Part shown: one piece after another, positions 34,412-43,823 of the stretch
How the letters are laid out: the number at the start of each line of letters is the position of its first letter
Numbering within the stretch: position 1 is the stretch's first letter
From: Tatumella terrea
Lineage (GTDB): Bacteria > Pseudomonadota > Gammaproteobacteria > Enterobacterales > Enterobacteriaceae
NCBI RefSeq assembly: GCF_039523755.1
Contig: NZ_BAAAFX010000002.1
Location: 1-64,000 of the forward strand
Length of the DNA stretch: 64,000 bases
Reading direction: 5' to 3'
Program-made: the position numbers and the translations under genes
The notes under the pieces: model-generated
Seen by the model: the letters and a program-made list of their open reading frames with translations, nothing else
What the model was told of the DNA's origin: nothing
Database searches by the model: none

Positions 34412-35446
34412 ATGCACGAAAATAAAGAAACCTCCAACCTGCACCAGACCTCTCAACCGCAGGCCGTATCGCCTGAATACCTTGCCGGGCGTTTTTCCGT
34501 CGCGCCGATGCTCGACTGGACCGATCGTCATTGCCGCTATTTCCACCGTAAACTGACCGGCCAGACGTTGCTGTATACCGAGATGGTAACCACGGGCGCA
34601 ATCATTCATGGCAAAGGCGATTATCTGGCGTATAACGACGCAGAACATCCTGTGGCGTTACAACTGGGCGGCAGTGACCCTGTGGCACTGGCACAATGTG
34701 CCCGGCTGGCAGAGCAACGGGGCTATGATGAAATCAACCTGAACGTGGGTTGCCCGTCTGACAGAGTGCAGAATGGCCGTTTCGGTGCCTGCCTGATGGG
34801 GGAAGCGGCGTTAGTCGCGGACTGCATTAAGGCGATGCGTGATGTGGTGTCGGTCCCGGTGACAGTGAAAACCCGTATCGGCATCGATGAGCAGGACAGC
34901 TACGCGTTCCTGTGCGACTTTATCCGTACCGTGGCAGAGCAGGGCGGATGTGACTCCTTCACTCTCCATGCCCGTAAAGCCTGGCTGTCGGGCCTGAGCC
35001 CGAAAGAAAACCGTGAGGTTCCGCCGCTGGATTACCCGCGGGTTTATCAGTTAAAGCGTGATTTCCCGCATCTGACGATAGCGATTAACGGCGGAGTGAA
35101 GACCCTGGAAGAAGCCAAAGCTCACCTGCAACATGTGGACGGGGTGATGATGGGGCGTGAAGCCTACCAGAACCCGGGGATCCTCGCTCAGGTGGACAGT
35201 GAGATTTTCGGCAGCACGTCGGCCAGTCCGGATCCGTTTGAGGTGGTGCGCTCGATGTATCCGTATATAGAAGCAGAACTGAGCCAGGGCACGTATCTGG
35301 GACACATTACCCGCCATATGCTGGGGCTGTTTCAGGGGATCCCGGGGGCCCGTCAATGGCGCCGTCACCTGAGCGAAAATGCGCATAAAGCCGGGGCCGA
35401 TGTCCGGGTGGTAGAGCAGGCGCTGTCACTGGTCGCTTCCCGTTAA
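34412..35446 (+). CDS. dusA: tRNA-dihydrouridine synthase A
   Basis: Reduces uridine to dihydrouridine at positions 20/20a of tRNAs with FMN. 344 residues. Signatures: RFSVAPMLDWTDRHCRYF near residue 28, the catalytic Cys in NVGCPSDRVQNGRFGACLM near 112, HARKAWL near 188, and the FMN-binding INGGVK and MMGREAYQNPG blocks. The 275-base interval 34137-34411 is the divergent control region with zur; I see no convincing Zur box in it. Confidence 0.96.
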   Translation: MHENKETSNLHQTSQPQAVSPEYLAGRFSVAPMLDWTDRHCRYFHRKLTGQTLLYTEMVTTGAIIHGKGDYLAYNDAEHPVALQLGGSDPVALAQCARLAEQRGYDEINLNVGCPSDRVQNGRFGACLMGEAALVADCIKAMRDVVSVPVTVKTRIGIDEQDSYAFLCDFIRTVAEQGGCDSFTLHARKAWLSGLSPKENREVPPLDYPRVYQLKRDFPHLTIAINGGVKTLEEAKAHLQHVDGVMMGREAYQNPGILAQVDSEIFGSTSASPDPFEVVRSMYPYIEAELSQGTYLGHITRHMLGLFQGIPGARQWRRHLSENAHKAGADVRVVEQALSLVASR

Positions 35447-35573
35447 GTCCGATGCCGGGGAGATCCCCCGGTAATATTCCATACCGCGAATTACGCCAGT
35501 TCCTGGTTTTTTTCACCCCTTCAGCGGGCAGTAATTTTTCAACATTTCATTGTTATTCATTGAGTTATCGGGA

Positions 35574-35588
35574 TGGCATGATTCTTGT
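35574..35588 (+). promoter_or_regulatory. Probable sigma-54 promoter of pspG
   Basis: tggcatgattcttgt matches the -24/-12 pattern TGGCAC-N5-TTGC with GG and G(T) at the required 10-base spacing. The -12 element ends in GT, as I recall for pspA promoters. It lies 58 bases before the pspG start. E. coli pspG is transcribed by sigma-54 with PspF, which supports the call. Confidence 0.65.
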
Positions 35589-35646
35589 ATTGGTCATAGC
35601 AGACGTGTTTATCGCTAACTTATTCTCCTGTGATGGAAGAGGTATC

Positions 35647-35919
35647 ATGGAATTCTTCTTTGTGATTGGTTTTTTTGTGGTGTTGTTACTGACCGGCGTC
35701 TCGGTGATCGGCGTACTGATCGCGTTATTTGCCGGTGCAGTGCTGCTGATGTTCTCCGGTTTCTTATTGCTGGCGATTAAACTGCTCCCCTGGTTACTGC
35801 TGGCGGTCGCGGTCGCCTGGATCTATCAGACCTTTATTGCGCCGCCATCGTCGTCTCCGGTCACACGCCGCTTTGATAAAACCATGGCTAAAATCAACCG
35901 GATGAACAGGCGCGGGTAA
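35647..35919 (+). CDS. pspG: Phage shock protein G
   Basis: A 90-residue inner-membrane protein beginning MEFFFVIGFFVVLLLTGVS, with two to three hydrophobic segments and a basic C-terminus (FDKTMAKINRMNRRG). It is an effector of the envelope-stress Psp response. The real start is well inside a longer ORF that begins at 35452; the sigma-54 promoter at 35574-35588 lies between the two, which confirms the shorter form. Confidence 0.93.
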   Translation: MEFFFVIGFFVVLLLTGVSVIGVLIALFAGAVLLMFSGFLLLAIKLLPWLLLAVAVAWIYQTFIAPPSSSPVTRRFDKTMAKINRMNRRG

Positions 35920-36075
35920 ACGGCAACCAGGGGCGGGACTCAGTTTCTGACGTCAGGCCGCGGAAATGTGAATTACCCCGTATTTTCGGCAGACCGGTTC
36001 TGCGATGATACCGGTGTGCTCTGGCGAATAGCTGTCGCTCTGTCCCTACACAAGTACCAAAAATAATAAAAAAAT

Positions 36076-36102
36076 AAGGGCTTCCTGCGGGAAGCCCTTT
36101 TC
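36076..36102. terminator. Bidirectional terminator between pspG and qor
   Basis: agggcttcc and ggaagccct form a stem with a tgc-type loop, preceded by an A-rich run and followed by ttttc, between convergent genes. Confidence 0.88.
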
Positions 36103-36124
36103 TGTGCATTACACGGGACCCGGT

Positions 36125-37108
36125 TCAGGGGATGAGCAGGCAGGAACCACGGGTAGCACGGCTTTCCAGTTGCTGATGGGCAAGGGCGGCATCTTTCAGA
36201 GCAAACTTCTGGTTTTCCGGGACCTCCGTCTTAATGGCTCCGCTGGCCAGCAGAGTAAAGAGCTCGTGGCTTGCAGCATCCAGTTCCTCTGGCGTGGTAA
36301 TGTAACCAAACAACGACGGACGGGTGACAAACAAAGAGCCTTTGCGGGTGAGGATCCCCAGGTCCACACCGGTCACCGGACCTGAGGCATTGCCAAAGCT
36401 GACCATCAGGCCTCGGCGTTGCAGACAATCCAGTGAGGCTTGCCAGGTATCTTTCCCTACCGAATCATAGACGACCGGCACTTTCTGACCGTCAGTCAGT
36501 TCGCTCAGGCGGGCGGCAATATCTTCCTCGCGGTAGTTAATCGTCGCCCAGGCCCCTGCCTGACGGGCCGCCTCTGCTTTTTCCGCCGACCCGACAGTCC
36601 CGATCAGTTTCGCTCCCAGGGCCTTTGCCCACTGGCAGGCAATCAGTCCGACGCCCCCGGCGGCGGCATGAAACAGAAAGGTTTCTCCGGCCTTAATCTG
36701 ATAGGTCTGGCGCAGCAGATACTGGACCGTCAGCCCTTTCAGGAAAGAAGCCGCGGCCTGCTCAAACGAAATTGCGTCCGGCAGGATCGCCAGCCTGTCC
36801 TCGTGAACAATATGGCTTTCACTGTAGGCTCCGGCCGCTGACTGCGCGTAGACCACCCGATCGCCCGGCGAAACCCGGCGGACGGCCCGGCCGGTGCTCA
36901 CTACGATCCCGGCGGCTTCGCTACCGAGACCTGCGGGCAGGGAAGGCGGCGGATAAAGTCCGCTGCGAAAGTAGGTATCGATGTAATTGATACCTATTGC
37001 TTTATTTTCCACCACGACCTCATGATCGCCGGGTGCCGGCGGTGTAAATGAAGTCCACTCCAGGACTTCCGGCCCGCCGTGGCGGCGATACTGAATCCGG
37101 TTTGACAT
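36125..37108 (-). CDS. qor: NADPH:quinone oxidoreductase (zeta-crystallin-like)
   Basis: An MDR-family quinone reductase without zinc ligands. 327 residues, exactly the E. coli Qor length from the start MSNRIQYRRHGGPEVL. Conserved: NKAIGINYIDTYFRSGLYPPP near residue 38, the cofactor-binding HAAAGGVGLIACQWAKALGA near 145, and the C-terminal ESRATRGSCLLIP. It is divergent from dnaB, as in E. coli. An ORF extension up to 37246 has no conservation. Confidence 0.96.
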   Translation of the reverse strand: MSNRIQYRRHGGPEVLEWTSFTPPAPGDHEVVVENKAIGINYIDTYFRSGLYPPPSLPAGLGSEAAGIVVSTGRAVRRVSPGDRVVYAQSAAGAYSESHIVHEDRLAILPDAISFEQAAASFLKGLTVQYLLRQTYQIKAGETFLFHAAAGGVGLIACQWAKALGAKLIGTVGSAEKAEAARQAGAWATINYREEDIAARLSELTDGQKVPVVYDSVGKDTWQASLDCLQRRGLMVSFGNASGPVTGVDLGILTRKGSLFVTRPSLFGYITTPEELDAASHELFTLLASGAIKTEVPENQKFALKDAALAHQQLESRATRGSCLLIP

Positions 37109-37214
37109 AGCAGCTCCTTGAAATCGTCTGGTTTGCCCGGGACAGGGCGACAATGCAGGTAAAAAAAAAGTATACTGTGACGCCCCTTGTTTAACACTGG
37201 TAATGACATTCACT

Positions 37215-38621
37215 ATGGCAGGAAAGACACCCGCGAACAAATCCAACGAATCCCGTGATCGTCAGATGGAAGGCGTGAAGATGCCCCCCCACTCTGTCGA
37301 GGCAGAGCAGTCCGTTCTCGGGGGATTAATGCTGGACAATGAACGCTGGGATAATGTTTCCGAGCGAGTGGTGGCTGGCGATTTCTACAGCAGACCACAC
37401 CGGCTGATTTTCTCAGAGATGCAGCGCTTGCTGGAACTCGGTCAGCCCATCGATCTGATCACCCTGTCAGAATCCCTGGAAACCCGCGGAGAGCTGGACA
37501 TGGTCGGGGGGTTCGCCTATCTGGCGGAGCTGGCCAAGAATACCCCGAGTGCGGCGAATATCGGTGCCTATGCGGATATTGTGCGCGAGCGTGCCGTTGT
37601 CCGTGAAATGATCTCGGTGGCGAATGAGATAGCAGATGCCGGTTACGATCCTCAGGGACGCAATAGTGAAGATCTGCTGGATCTGGCGGAATCCAGCGTG
37701 TTTAAGATCGCTGAAAAACGGGCGAACAAAGAAGACGGTCCGCAAAATATTGAGCAGGTTCTGGAAGCGACCATCAACCGTATCGAATCACTGGTTGGCA
37801 CGCCACATGACGGGGTCACCGGGGTTGATACCGGTTACCAGGATCTGAACAAAAAAACCGCCGGCCTGCAGGGATCCGATCTGATCATCATCGCGGCCCG
37901 TCCTTCGATGGGTAAAACGACCTTTGCCATGAACCTGTGTGAGAATGCGGCGATGGTTCAGGATAAGCCGGTACTGATTTTCAGTCTGGAAATGCCCAGT
38001 GAACAGCTGATGATGCGTATGCTGGCCTCGCTGTCCCGTGTCGACCAGACGCGTATCCGTACCGGTCAACTGGATGATGAGGACTGGTCGCGTATTTCCG
38101 GCACCATGGGCATTCTGCTGGAAAAGAAAAATATGTATATCGACGACTCCTCCGGTCTGACACCGACCGAGGTGCGTTCACGTGCCCGACGTATTTTCCG
38201 TGAAAATGGCGGCCTGAGCATGATAATGATCGATTACCTGCAACTGATGCGGGTACCGTCGTTGTCTGATAACCGTACCCTGGAAATTGCAGAAATTTCC
38301 CGCTCACTGAAAGCGCTGGCAAAAGAGCTGAATGTGCCGGTGGTTGCTCTCTCCCAGCTGAACCGTTCACTGGAACAACGTGCCGACAAACGACCGGTCA
38401 ACTCCGATTTGCGTGAATCCGGATCCATTGAGCAGGATGCGGACCTGATCATGTTTATCTACCGGGATGAGGTCTACCACGAAAACAGTGATCTGAAAGG
38501 GATTGCAGAAATTATTCTGGGAAAACAGCGTAACGGCCCGATCGGCACCGTCCGTCTGACATTTAATGGCCAGTGGTCACGGTTTGATAACTATGCCGGC
38601 CCGCAGTACGACGACGAATAA
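37215..38621 (+). CDS. dnaB: Replicative DNA helicase DnaB
   Basis: Unwinds the replication fork as a hexamer. 468 residues (E. coli 471). The N-terminal DnaG-interacting domain starts at PPHSVEAEQSVLGGLMLDNE; the RecA-like domain has Walker A ARPSMGKTT near residue 233, Walker B IMIDYLQLM near 339 and DLRESGSIEQDADLIMF. No intein is present. ATG at 37215 gives the MAGK start of E. coli; an ATG four codons upstream is possible. Confidence 0.97.
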   Translation: MAGKTPANKSNESRDRQMEGVKMPPHSVEAEQSVLGGLMLDNERWDNVSERVVAGDFYSRPHRLIFSEMQRLLELGQPIDLITLSESLETRGELDMVGGFAYLAELAKNTPSAANIGAYADIVRERAVVREMISVANEIADAGYDPQGRNSEDLLDLAESSVFKIAEKRANKEDGPQNIEQVLEATINRIESLVGTPHDGVTGVDTGYQDLNKKTAGLQGSDLIIIAARPSMGKTTFAMNLCENAAMVQDKPVLIFSLEMPSEQLMMRMLASLSRVDQTRIRTGQLDDEDWSRISGTMGILLEKKNMYIDDSSGLTPTEVRSRARRIFRENGGLSMIMIDYLQLMRVPSLSDNRTLEIAEISRSLKALAKELNVPVVALSQLNRSLEQRADKRPVNSDLRESGSIEQDADLIMFIYRDEVYHENSDLKGIAEIILGKQRNGPIGTVRLTFNGQWSRFDNYAGPQYDDE

Positions 38622-38704
38622 CGACGCCAGTGGCCTAATAACTTACTTTCACCGCAATGCAGCGTCTGTCTGCTTTTTTGTCAGTCCGGGGAACGGAGCA
38701 CCGT

Positions 38705-39184
38705 ATGGATCGTATTGATGATCACGATATTCACATCCTGAGGTTATTGCAGACTAACGGGCGTCTAACCAATCAGGAACTCAGCGAACTGGTCGGGCTG
38801 TCGGCGTCCCAATGCTCACGACGTCGTATTCAGCTGGAACAGACCAGCAAGATCCTCGGCTACTATGCCAGACTGTCACCCGAGGCGTTGGGGCCGGAGA
38901 TTACCGGTCTGATAGAAGTCCGGCTGATGAATCATACCCCCGATTATGTGGACGATTTCCATCGTCGTATTATTAATGATCCTTCAGTTATCGATGCCTA
39001 TAAAACGACCGGGGATGCCGATTATCTGTTAAAAGTGACGGTTTCCGACCTCAACTCTCTGAGCACACTGATCAGTCAGCTGGTGGCTGGCTATCAGAGT
39101 GTGGCGCACGTGAAGACCTCAGTCGTGCTGAACCGCATCAAAGAAGGCGGCCGGATACTGAATACCCCCGGCGAATCCGCATAA
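38705..39184 (+). CDS. Lrp/AsnC family transcriptional regulator
   Basis: A 159-residue protein starting MDRIDDHDIHILRLLQ. It has an N-terminal HTH (LTNQELSELVGLSASQCSRRRIQLEQ, about 20-45) and a C-terminal RAM ligand domain (DADYLLKVTVSDLNSLSTLI near 104). It lies downstream of dnaB at the place of alr in E. coli. The following YitT-like gene, 216 bases away, may be its target. The effector is unknown. Start chosen by the ggagcaccgt sequence before ATG. Confidence 0.88.
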   Translation: MDRIDDHDIHILRLLQTNGRLTNQELSELVGLSASQCSRRRIQLEQTSKILGYYARLSPEALGPEITGLIEVRLMNHTPDYVDDFHRRIINDPSVIDAYKTTGDADYLLKVTVSDLNSLSTLISQLVAGYQSVAHVKTSVVLNRIKEGGRILNTPGESA

Positions 39185-39337
39185 ATTTTTCCGCAAGACC
39201 GTTCCGGATCGTGCGTTTTATCTCAAATAATGCATAAATAGTGCGTCGGAGTGGTTTGTGATGCATGTTATGCCTTTTGCCGGCATGCCTGCACACCTCT
39301 TTCACCGCACCGGTATTTTCATGAACACAGTAATGTG

Positions 39338-39368
39338 ACCCTTTCTGATTGCCGGAAAGGGCTTTTTT
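39338..39368 (+). terminator. Intrinsic terminator downstream of the Lrp-type gene
   Basis: ccctttc and gaaaggg pair in a hairpin followed by ctttttt. It lies 154 bases after the regulator gene and 33 bases before the YitT-family gene, so it could also act as an attenuator for the latter. Confidence 0.75.
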
Positions 39369-39400
39369 GTTCTGACTGACTGTTTTGTTACGGGGGGAAT

Positions 39401-40021
39401 ATGTCATTAATGAAAACCGCTGACGCGGAGAAAATTCCGCACAGCCTGGCAGAAGATGCACTGGCCATACTGTTCGGTACCTTACTTGTTTCGTTCGGGA
39501 TTGTGATGCTGAAACAGGCGGGCGCGTTGACCGGCAGTACGGCGGGTATCGCTTTTTTAATCAGTTATATTTCACCCTTATCCTTCGGTGCCGCCTTTTT
39601 TCTGATTAACCTGCCATTTTACTGGCTGGCGGTGAAGCAAATGGGCTGGGAATTCACCCTGAAAACCTTCAGTGCGGTCGCGCTGGTTTCGCTGTTTACG
39701 CATCTGCATCCATTATTTATTCACTTTTCGTTGCTTAACCCTTTCTATGCTGCCCTGTTTGGTAATATTGTGATGGGCATGGGGTTCATTGTGTTATTCC
39801 GGCATAAAGCCAGCCTGGGAGGCGTGAATATTCTTGCGCTCTGGCTTCAGCAACGGATCGGACTACGGGCAGGAAAATTACAAATGGCGGTGGATACCTG
39901 TGTGGTGCTGGCGTCTTTGTGGGTCGTGTCTTTACCCATGTTGCTGGCGTCAGTCTGCGGTGCTGTGATACTGAATCTGATTATTGCGATGAACCACCGT
40001 CCCGGTCGCTACAGTGTGTAA
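39401..40021 (+). CDS. YitT-family integral membrane protein
   Basis: A 206-residue protein with five to six hydrophobic segments and the family features GTLLVSFGIVMLKQAGALTGSTAGIAFLISY (about residues 26-56) and KASLGGVNILALWLQ near 143. Function is unknown; family members are proposed transporters. A strong gggggg ribosome binding site precedes ATG. It ends 46 bases before tyrB on the same strand with no terminator between, so co-transcription is possible. Confidence 0.82.
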   Translation: MSLMKTADAEKIPHSLAEDALAILFGTLLVSFGIVMLKQAGALTGSTAGIAFLISYISPLSFGAAFFLINLPFYWLAVKQMGWEFTLKTFSAVALVSLFTHLHPLFIHFSLLNPFYAALFGNIVMGMGFIVLFRHKASLGGVNILALWLQQRIGLRAGKLQMAVDTCVVLASLWVVSLPMLLASVCGAVILNLIIAMNHRPGRYSV

Positions 40022-40067
40022 GCCTGCCTGCGACCCTTTACATTGATTAATGATGGAGAAGTCCACT

Positions 40068-41258
40068 GTGTTCCAACATGTCGATGCCTATGGCGGCGAT
40101 CCTATCCTCACTTTGATGGAAAAATTCAAAGAAGACCCTCGGGCAGAGAAAGTGAACCTGAGTATCGGTCTCTACTATAACGAACAGGGAATTATTCCTC
40201 AGCTTCAGGCCGTTGCAGAGGCCGAAAAGCGCTTACAGGGCACGTCCGCAGAGGCTTCGCTCTACTTGCCGATGGAAGGGATGACCGCCTATCGCCAGGC
40301 TATCGTTGAGCTGTTATTTGGCACGCAGGCGCCGGCCGACCACGATCGTATTGCCTGTATTCAGACACTGGGCGGTTCCGGTGCACTGAAAGTGGGTGCG
40401 GACTTCCTGAAAGCGTATTTTCCGCACTCTGACGTCTGGGTAAGCGACCCGACCTGGGAAAACCATATCGCGATTTTCTCCGGGGCAGGCTTCAATGTGC
40501 ATCGCTATCCGTGGTATGACGCCTCTACGGGGGGAGTGAATTTCTCTGCCTTTATTGATGCCATCAGCGCACTCCCGGAACGCAGTATTGTTCTGCTGCA
40601 TCCTTGCTGCCATAACCCGACCGGTGCCGACCTGACGCCGGCACAATGGGATCAGACCCTCGACGTGCTGAAATCACGTCAGCTTATCCCGTTTATGGAT
40701 ATCGCTTATCAGGGCTTCGGTGCCGGGGCGGAAGAGGACTGTTACGCTATCCGCGCAGCGGCGAAAGCCGGATTGCCGGCCCTGGTCAGCAACTCCTTCT
40801 CGAAAATATTTTCACTGTACGGTGAGCGCGTCGGTGGCTTATCGGTTCTCTGTGAAAGCAGTGATGAAGCGGGTTGTGTGTTGGGTCAGCTAAAAGCCGC
40901 GGTGCGTCGTAACTATTCAAGCCCGCCGACGCACGGGGCAAAACTGGTGATGACCGTGCTGAATGACAGCGGATTACGTGCACAGTGGCTGGCTGAGCTG
41001 GAGGCCATGCGTTTACGTATCCTGGAGATGCGTCAGGCCCTGGTTGAGACCTTGAGTCAGGCATTGCCGGGCCGTGATTTCAGCTATCTGGAGAAGCAGC
41101 GTGGGATGTTCAGCTATACCGGACTGAACGCACAGCAGGTGGACAGATTACGTGAAGAGTTCGGTATCTATCTGATAGCGAGTGGTCGCATGTGTGTCGC
41201 CGGGCTTAACCGCAGCAATATTCATCGTGTTGCGGAAGCTTTTGCCGCAGTGATGTAA
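40068..41258 (+). CDS. tyrB: Aromatic-amino-acid aminotransferase
   Basis: PLP-dependent transamination in tyrosine and phenylalanine (and leucine) synthesis. 396 residues (E. coli 397). Conserved: VNLSIGLYYNE near residue 30, LGGSGALKVGADFL near 105, HPCCHNPTGADL near 188, and the PLP lysine in SNSFSKIFSLYGERVGGL near 250. A GTG start at 40068 aligns with the GTG start of E. coli tyrB and has ggag 9 bases upstream; the ATG at 40050 is not used. Confidence 0.96.
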   Translation: MFQHVDAYGGDPILTLMEKFKEDPRAEKVNLSIGLYYNEQGIIPQLQAVAEAEKRLQGTSAEASLYLPMEGMTAYRQAIVELLFGTQAPADHDRIACIQTLGGSGALKVGADFLKAYFPHSDVWVSDPTWENHIAIFSGAGFNVHRYPWYDASTGGVNFSAFIDAISALPERSIVLLHPCCHNPTGADLTPAQWDQTLDVLKSRQLIPFMDIAYQGFGAGAEEDCYAIRAAAKAGLPALVSNSFSKIFSLYGERVGGLSVLCESSDEAGCVLGQLKAAVRRNYSSPPTHGAKLVMTVLNDSGLRAQWLAELEAMRLRILEMRQALVETLSQALPGRDFSYLEKQRGMFSYTGLNAQQVDRLREEFGIYLIASGRMCVAGLNRSNIHRVAEAFAAVM

Positions 41259-41264
41259 GCCTCT

Positions 41265-41309
41265 GTCAGGGTCACCGTATCCTCTGCACAACCGGTGCGG
41301 TGACCTGAC
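41265..41309. terminator. Long imperfect hairpin between tyrB and the tautomerase gene
   Basis: gtcagggtcaccg and cggtgacctgac pair with one bulge across a 20-base loop between convergent genes. No T-run follows. It is a weak terminator candidate; the rest of 41310-41413 shows nothing recognisable. Confidence 0.4.
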
Positions 41310-41413
41310 TGAACATTCTGTGCGGCCAGCAATTCTCTGCTGCCGGGAGCGCTGGCTGATCTTCTGGCTGTTTAAGAGATTTTCGGCACTCAAAGGTAAT
41401 TGATATCAGACGA

Positions 41414-41803
41414 TTATAACGTGCCCGTCATATACTGCGCTTCGCCATAACCAAAGCTCCAGTCACCTTTGTTATTGCTGATAAATGAGATCATCAGGTC
41501 ATTCCCTTCAATCCCACAGACGGTGCGGAGTTCTTCTGCCAGTCGTTTCATAAAGAACTGTTTTTGCTCATCGCTGCGCGGGCTGGTGAAGACCCGGAGC
41601 ATCACGAATTTTTCACTGCGTTCAAAGCCGAGTCCGGTATCCTGGAAGACCATCTGCCAGGCTTTATTTTCATGAACAATCTGATAACGGTCACGTTCAG
41701 GGACGCTGAAGGCTTCCAGTACGACCTTATGCGCCGTATCCAGCAGTGTTTTGACTTCTTCTTCGCTACGACCTTCAATAATATCAAACTGTAGTAATGG
41801 CAT
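41414..41803 (-). CDS. Tautomerase family protein
   Basis: A 129-residue 4-oxalocrotonate tautomerase superfamily protein with the N-terminal catalytic proline after the initiator Met (MPLLQFDIIEGRSEEEVKTLL). This is about twice the length of a single tautomerase unit, as in the two-unit subgroup. Its substrate is unknown. It is divergent from a LysR regulator 102 bases away, a common arrangement for regulator and target. Confidence 0.85.
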   Translation of the reverse strand: MPLLQFDIIEGRSEEEVKTLLDTAHKVVLEAFSVPERDRYQIVHENKAWQMVFQDTGLGFERSEKFVMLRVFTSPRSDEQKQFFMKRLAEELRTVCGIEGNDLMISFISNNKGDWSFGYGEAQYMTGTL

Positions 41804-41905
41804 TTCTCTTCTCCTGAACGGTTGAGTTTTAGTATTCTGGCCCGTAAATGGCGGAAGAAAAAGCGCTGTCAGTGAAATGATTGTTTAACAGGGTGAACAA
41901 TAGTG

Positions 41906-42841
41906 ATGAAAAAGAGCCATGCCGACGCATTATGGGTTCATCTGCACTGGCTGATTGTACTGGCCGAACAGCAAAGTTTTACCCGTGCGGCTGAACAGCT
42001 GGAGGTCAGCAAAGCGGCGGTCAGCCAGAAGATAAAACAACTGGAAGCCCTGGCCGGTGTGTCGCTGGTACAGCGAACGACCCGCAGTGTACGCCTGACG
42101 GAAGCCGGTAAAAAGCTGGTGGAGGAACTGCGTCAGCCTTTTGAACAGATTGAACAGCATTTTAATGCTCTCCGGGATGCCAGCGGACCGCTGCGTGGGG
42201 TTATCCGCGTGACAGCACCGGTGGCCTTTGCCAGGCAACAGTTGCTTGAACCGGTACGACAGTTTTTGCGTCAGTATCCGGAGGTTCGTATTCAGCTTGA
42301 AGTCTCTGATCAGCTGTTATCGCTGGCCAGTGAAGGCTATGACCTGGCTATCCGCCATAGCCATCGGGTGCCGGACACCCATGTAGTGTTGCCCCTGTGC
42401 GATACCAAAACCGTGCTGGTCGCCGCCCCGGGGTACCTGAGGCAAGCGGGCAACCCGCAGCATCCGCAGGATCTGGTCCGCCACGATTGCCTTTACTATC
42501 CGCGGGGGAATGAGCTTCCGCACTGGAAACTTAGCCATCCTCAGACAGCCGGGGCTGTTTCTGTCGCAGTTAAAGGCGGGTTTGCCACCAATAACAGCGA
42601 ATCGATTCGTGATGCCGCGATCAGTGGCCTGGGGATTGCGATGTTACCCGATTTCAGCGCGCGTGCGGCGCTGGCCAGCGGACAACTGCTACCGGTACTG
42701 GAAGACTGGCAGGTTGACGGCGGATTTGCGGATAAAATCTGGCTGGTACGGCCTTATTCGGCCCGGGTTCCGCGGGCGGTCACTGTCTTCAGCCACTGGT
42801 TGCAGGAGTGTTTCCAGGCGCAGCGACACCCGGCAGGATAA
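41906..42841 (+). CDS. LysR family transcriptional regulator
   Basis: A 311-residue LysR-type regulator. The N-terminal winged HTH (LIVLAEQQSFTRAAEQLEVSKAAVSQKIKQLE, about residues 15-46) has the usual TTRSVRLTEAG wing. The C-terminal effector-binding domain (about 90-300) resembles the CrgA/DsdC-like group with LLSLASEGYDLAIRH. It is divergent from the tautomerase gene, its probable target. ATG at 41906 is preferred over the overlapping GTG at 41903. Confidence 0.9.
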   Translation: MKKSHADALWVHLHWLIVLAEQQSFTRAAEQLEVSKAAVSQKIKQLEALAGVSLVQRTTRSVRLTEAGKKLVEELRQPFEQIEQHFNALRDASGPLRGVIRVTAPVAFARQQLLEPVRQFLRQYPEVRIQLEVSDQLLSLASEGYDLAIRHSHRVPDTHVVLPLCDTKTVLVAAPGYLRQAGNPQHPQDLVRHDCLYYPRGNELPHWKLSHPQTAGAVSVAVKGGFATNNSESIRDAAISGLGIAMLPDFSARAALASGQLLPVLEDWQVDGGFADKIWLVRPYSARVPRAVTVFSHWLQECFQAQRHPAG

Positions 42842-43004
42842 CGGCGTATACCCTCGGGGGAAGGCGACCGATAGCGTTATCCGGCGGCCATTTTTTCGAA
42901 CACTTCGGGATAGCGTGACCCGGCAATATTTTCGGGACGGAAAAATAGTTTATAGCTGATAATACCGGAGTATGATTGGTTAAGTAATATACAGGGAGAA
43001 CAGA

Positions 43005-43823
43005 ATGGACGCGGCATTCCCAGATATGATGCGCTCAGGCGGGAGAAATAAAGCCTGGGCTGAAACAATGATTAACCTTGAAGCCAGAAAGCTGGTTGAT
43101 ACTGCTAACAGACTTTCCGCCTGTCACCTTCAGGACGGTCTTACCCGAATTAATTTTATTCAGGAAATAAAATATGTTGTAGAGCAGCAATTTGCTGCAG
43201 CCCGGCGCGCGGAATCAGATGACGAATGCATAGCGTGCATCAAAAATCTGAGAGCAGAGACCGAAAACCTCGAAGAACAGAGCCGGATGTTACGTATTAA
43301 GACGGCAAAACTTTATGCCAAAGTGGAGTTCGTCCGGGAAAATAACAAAATTGCAGGTTATGTGATTTCTGCTGTTCATATTGTGGTATCAGGTGCAGCA
43401 TTGTTTGGCGGAATGATCATGATGTCGACAATGACTCCTATTGGAGTGCTTGCCGGAGCAATACTTTTCGTTGACGGTATCAATGGGATCACAAAAGAGG
43501 CCAGCTATCTTCGTTATGGCGATCAGTTCAAGTCAGAGGGAATATTTGCAGACAGTTCTAAGGAAGCTGCTAAGTATATGGGTTTTAAACCTGAAGCAGG
43601 GCTGGCATTTTATAATGCAGTTACGCTAAGTGCCAGTGTCTATAGTATTTTGGGCCTGGCAAAAAAGCCCGAGGCCTGGCGCTTATTCAGATGGATTTCC
43701 CGGGATTATTACCGGAAAGTTGAAACCATAAGCAGAACAAAACTCACGATGAAAATAGTAGGTTATGGTGTAAAAGCAAAGGTCATTTTTGACCTTTTGG
43801 GCACAGATAACTCCTGCACCTAA
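43005..43823 (+). CDS. DUF4225-like protein, unknown function (possible membrane-acting effector)
   Basis: A 272-residue protein resembling DUF4225 members; function unknown. It has a helical, charged N-terminal half (residues 1-112), a glycine-rich hydrophobic stretch (about 115-163, two potential membrane helices) and a short conserved C-terminus with DYYRKV (234-239) and LTMKI-GYGVKAKVIFDL (247-264). The ribosome binding site is agggagaacag. Codons are more AT-rich than in neighbouring genes. Its stop overlaps the stop of a convergent small membrane-protein gene by 3 bases. A second partial copy of its C-terminus lies at 44323-44448. Confidence 0.7.
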   Translation: MDAAFPDMMRSGGRNKAWAETMINLEARKLVDTANRLSACHLQDGLTRINFIQEIKYVVEQQFAAARRAESDDECIACIKNLRAETENLEEQSRMLRIKTAKLYAKVEFVRENNKIAGYVISAVHIVVSGAALFGGMIMMSTMTPIGVLAGAILFVDGINGITKEASYLRYGDQFKSEGIFADSSKEAAKYMGFKPEAGLAFYNAVTLSASVYSILGLAKKPEAWRLFRWISRDYYRKVETISRTKLTMKIVGYGVKAKVIFDLLGTDNSCT

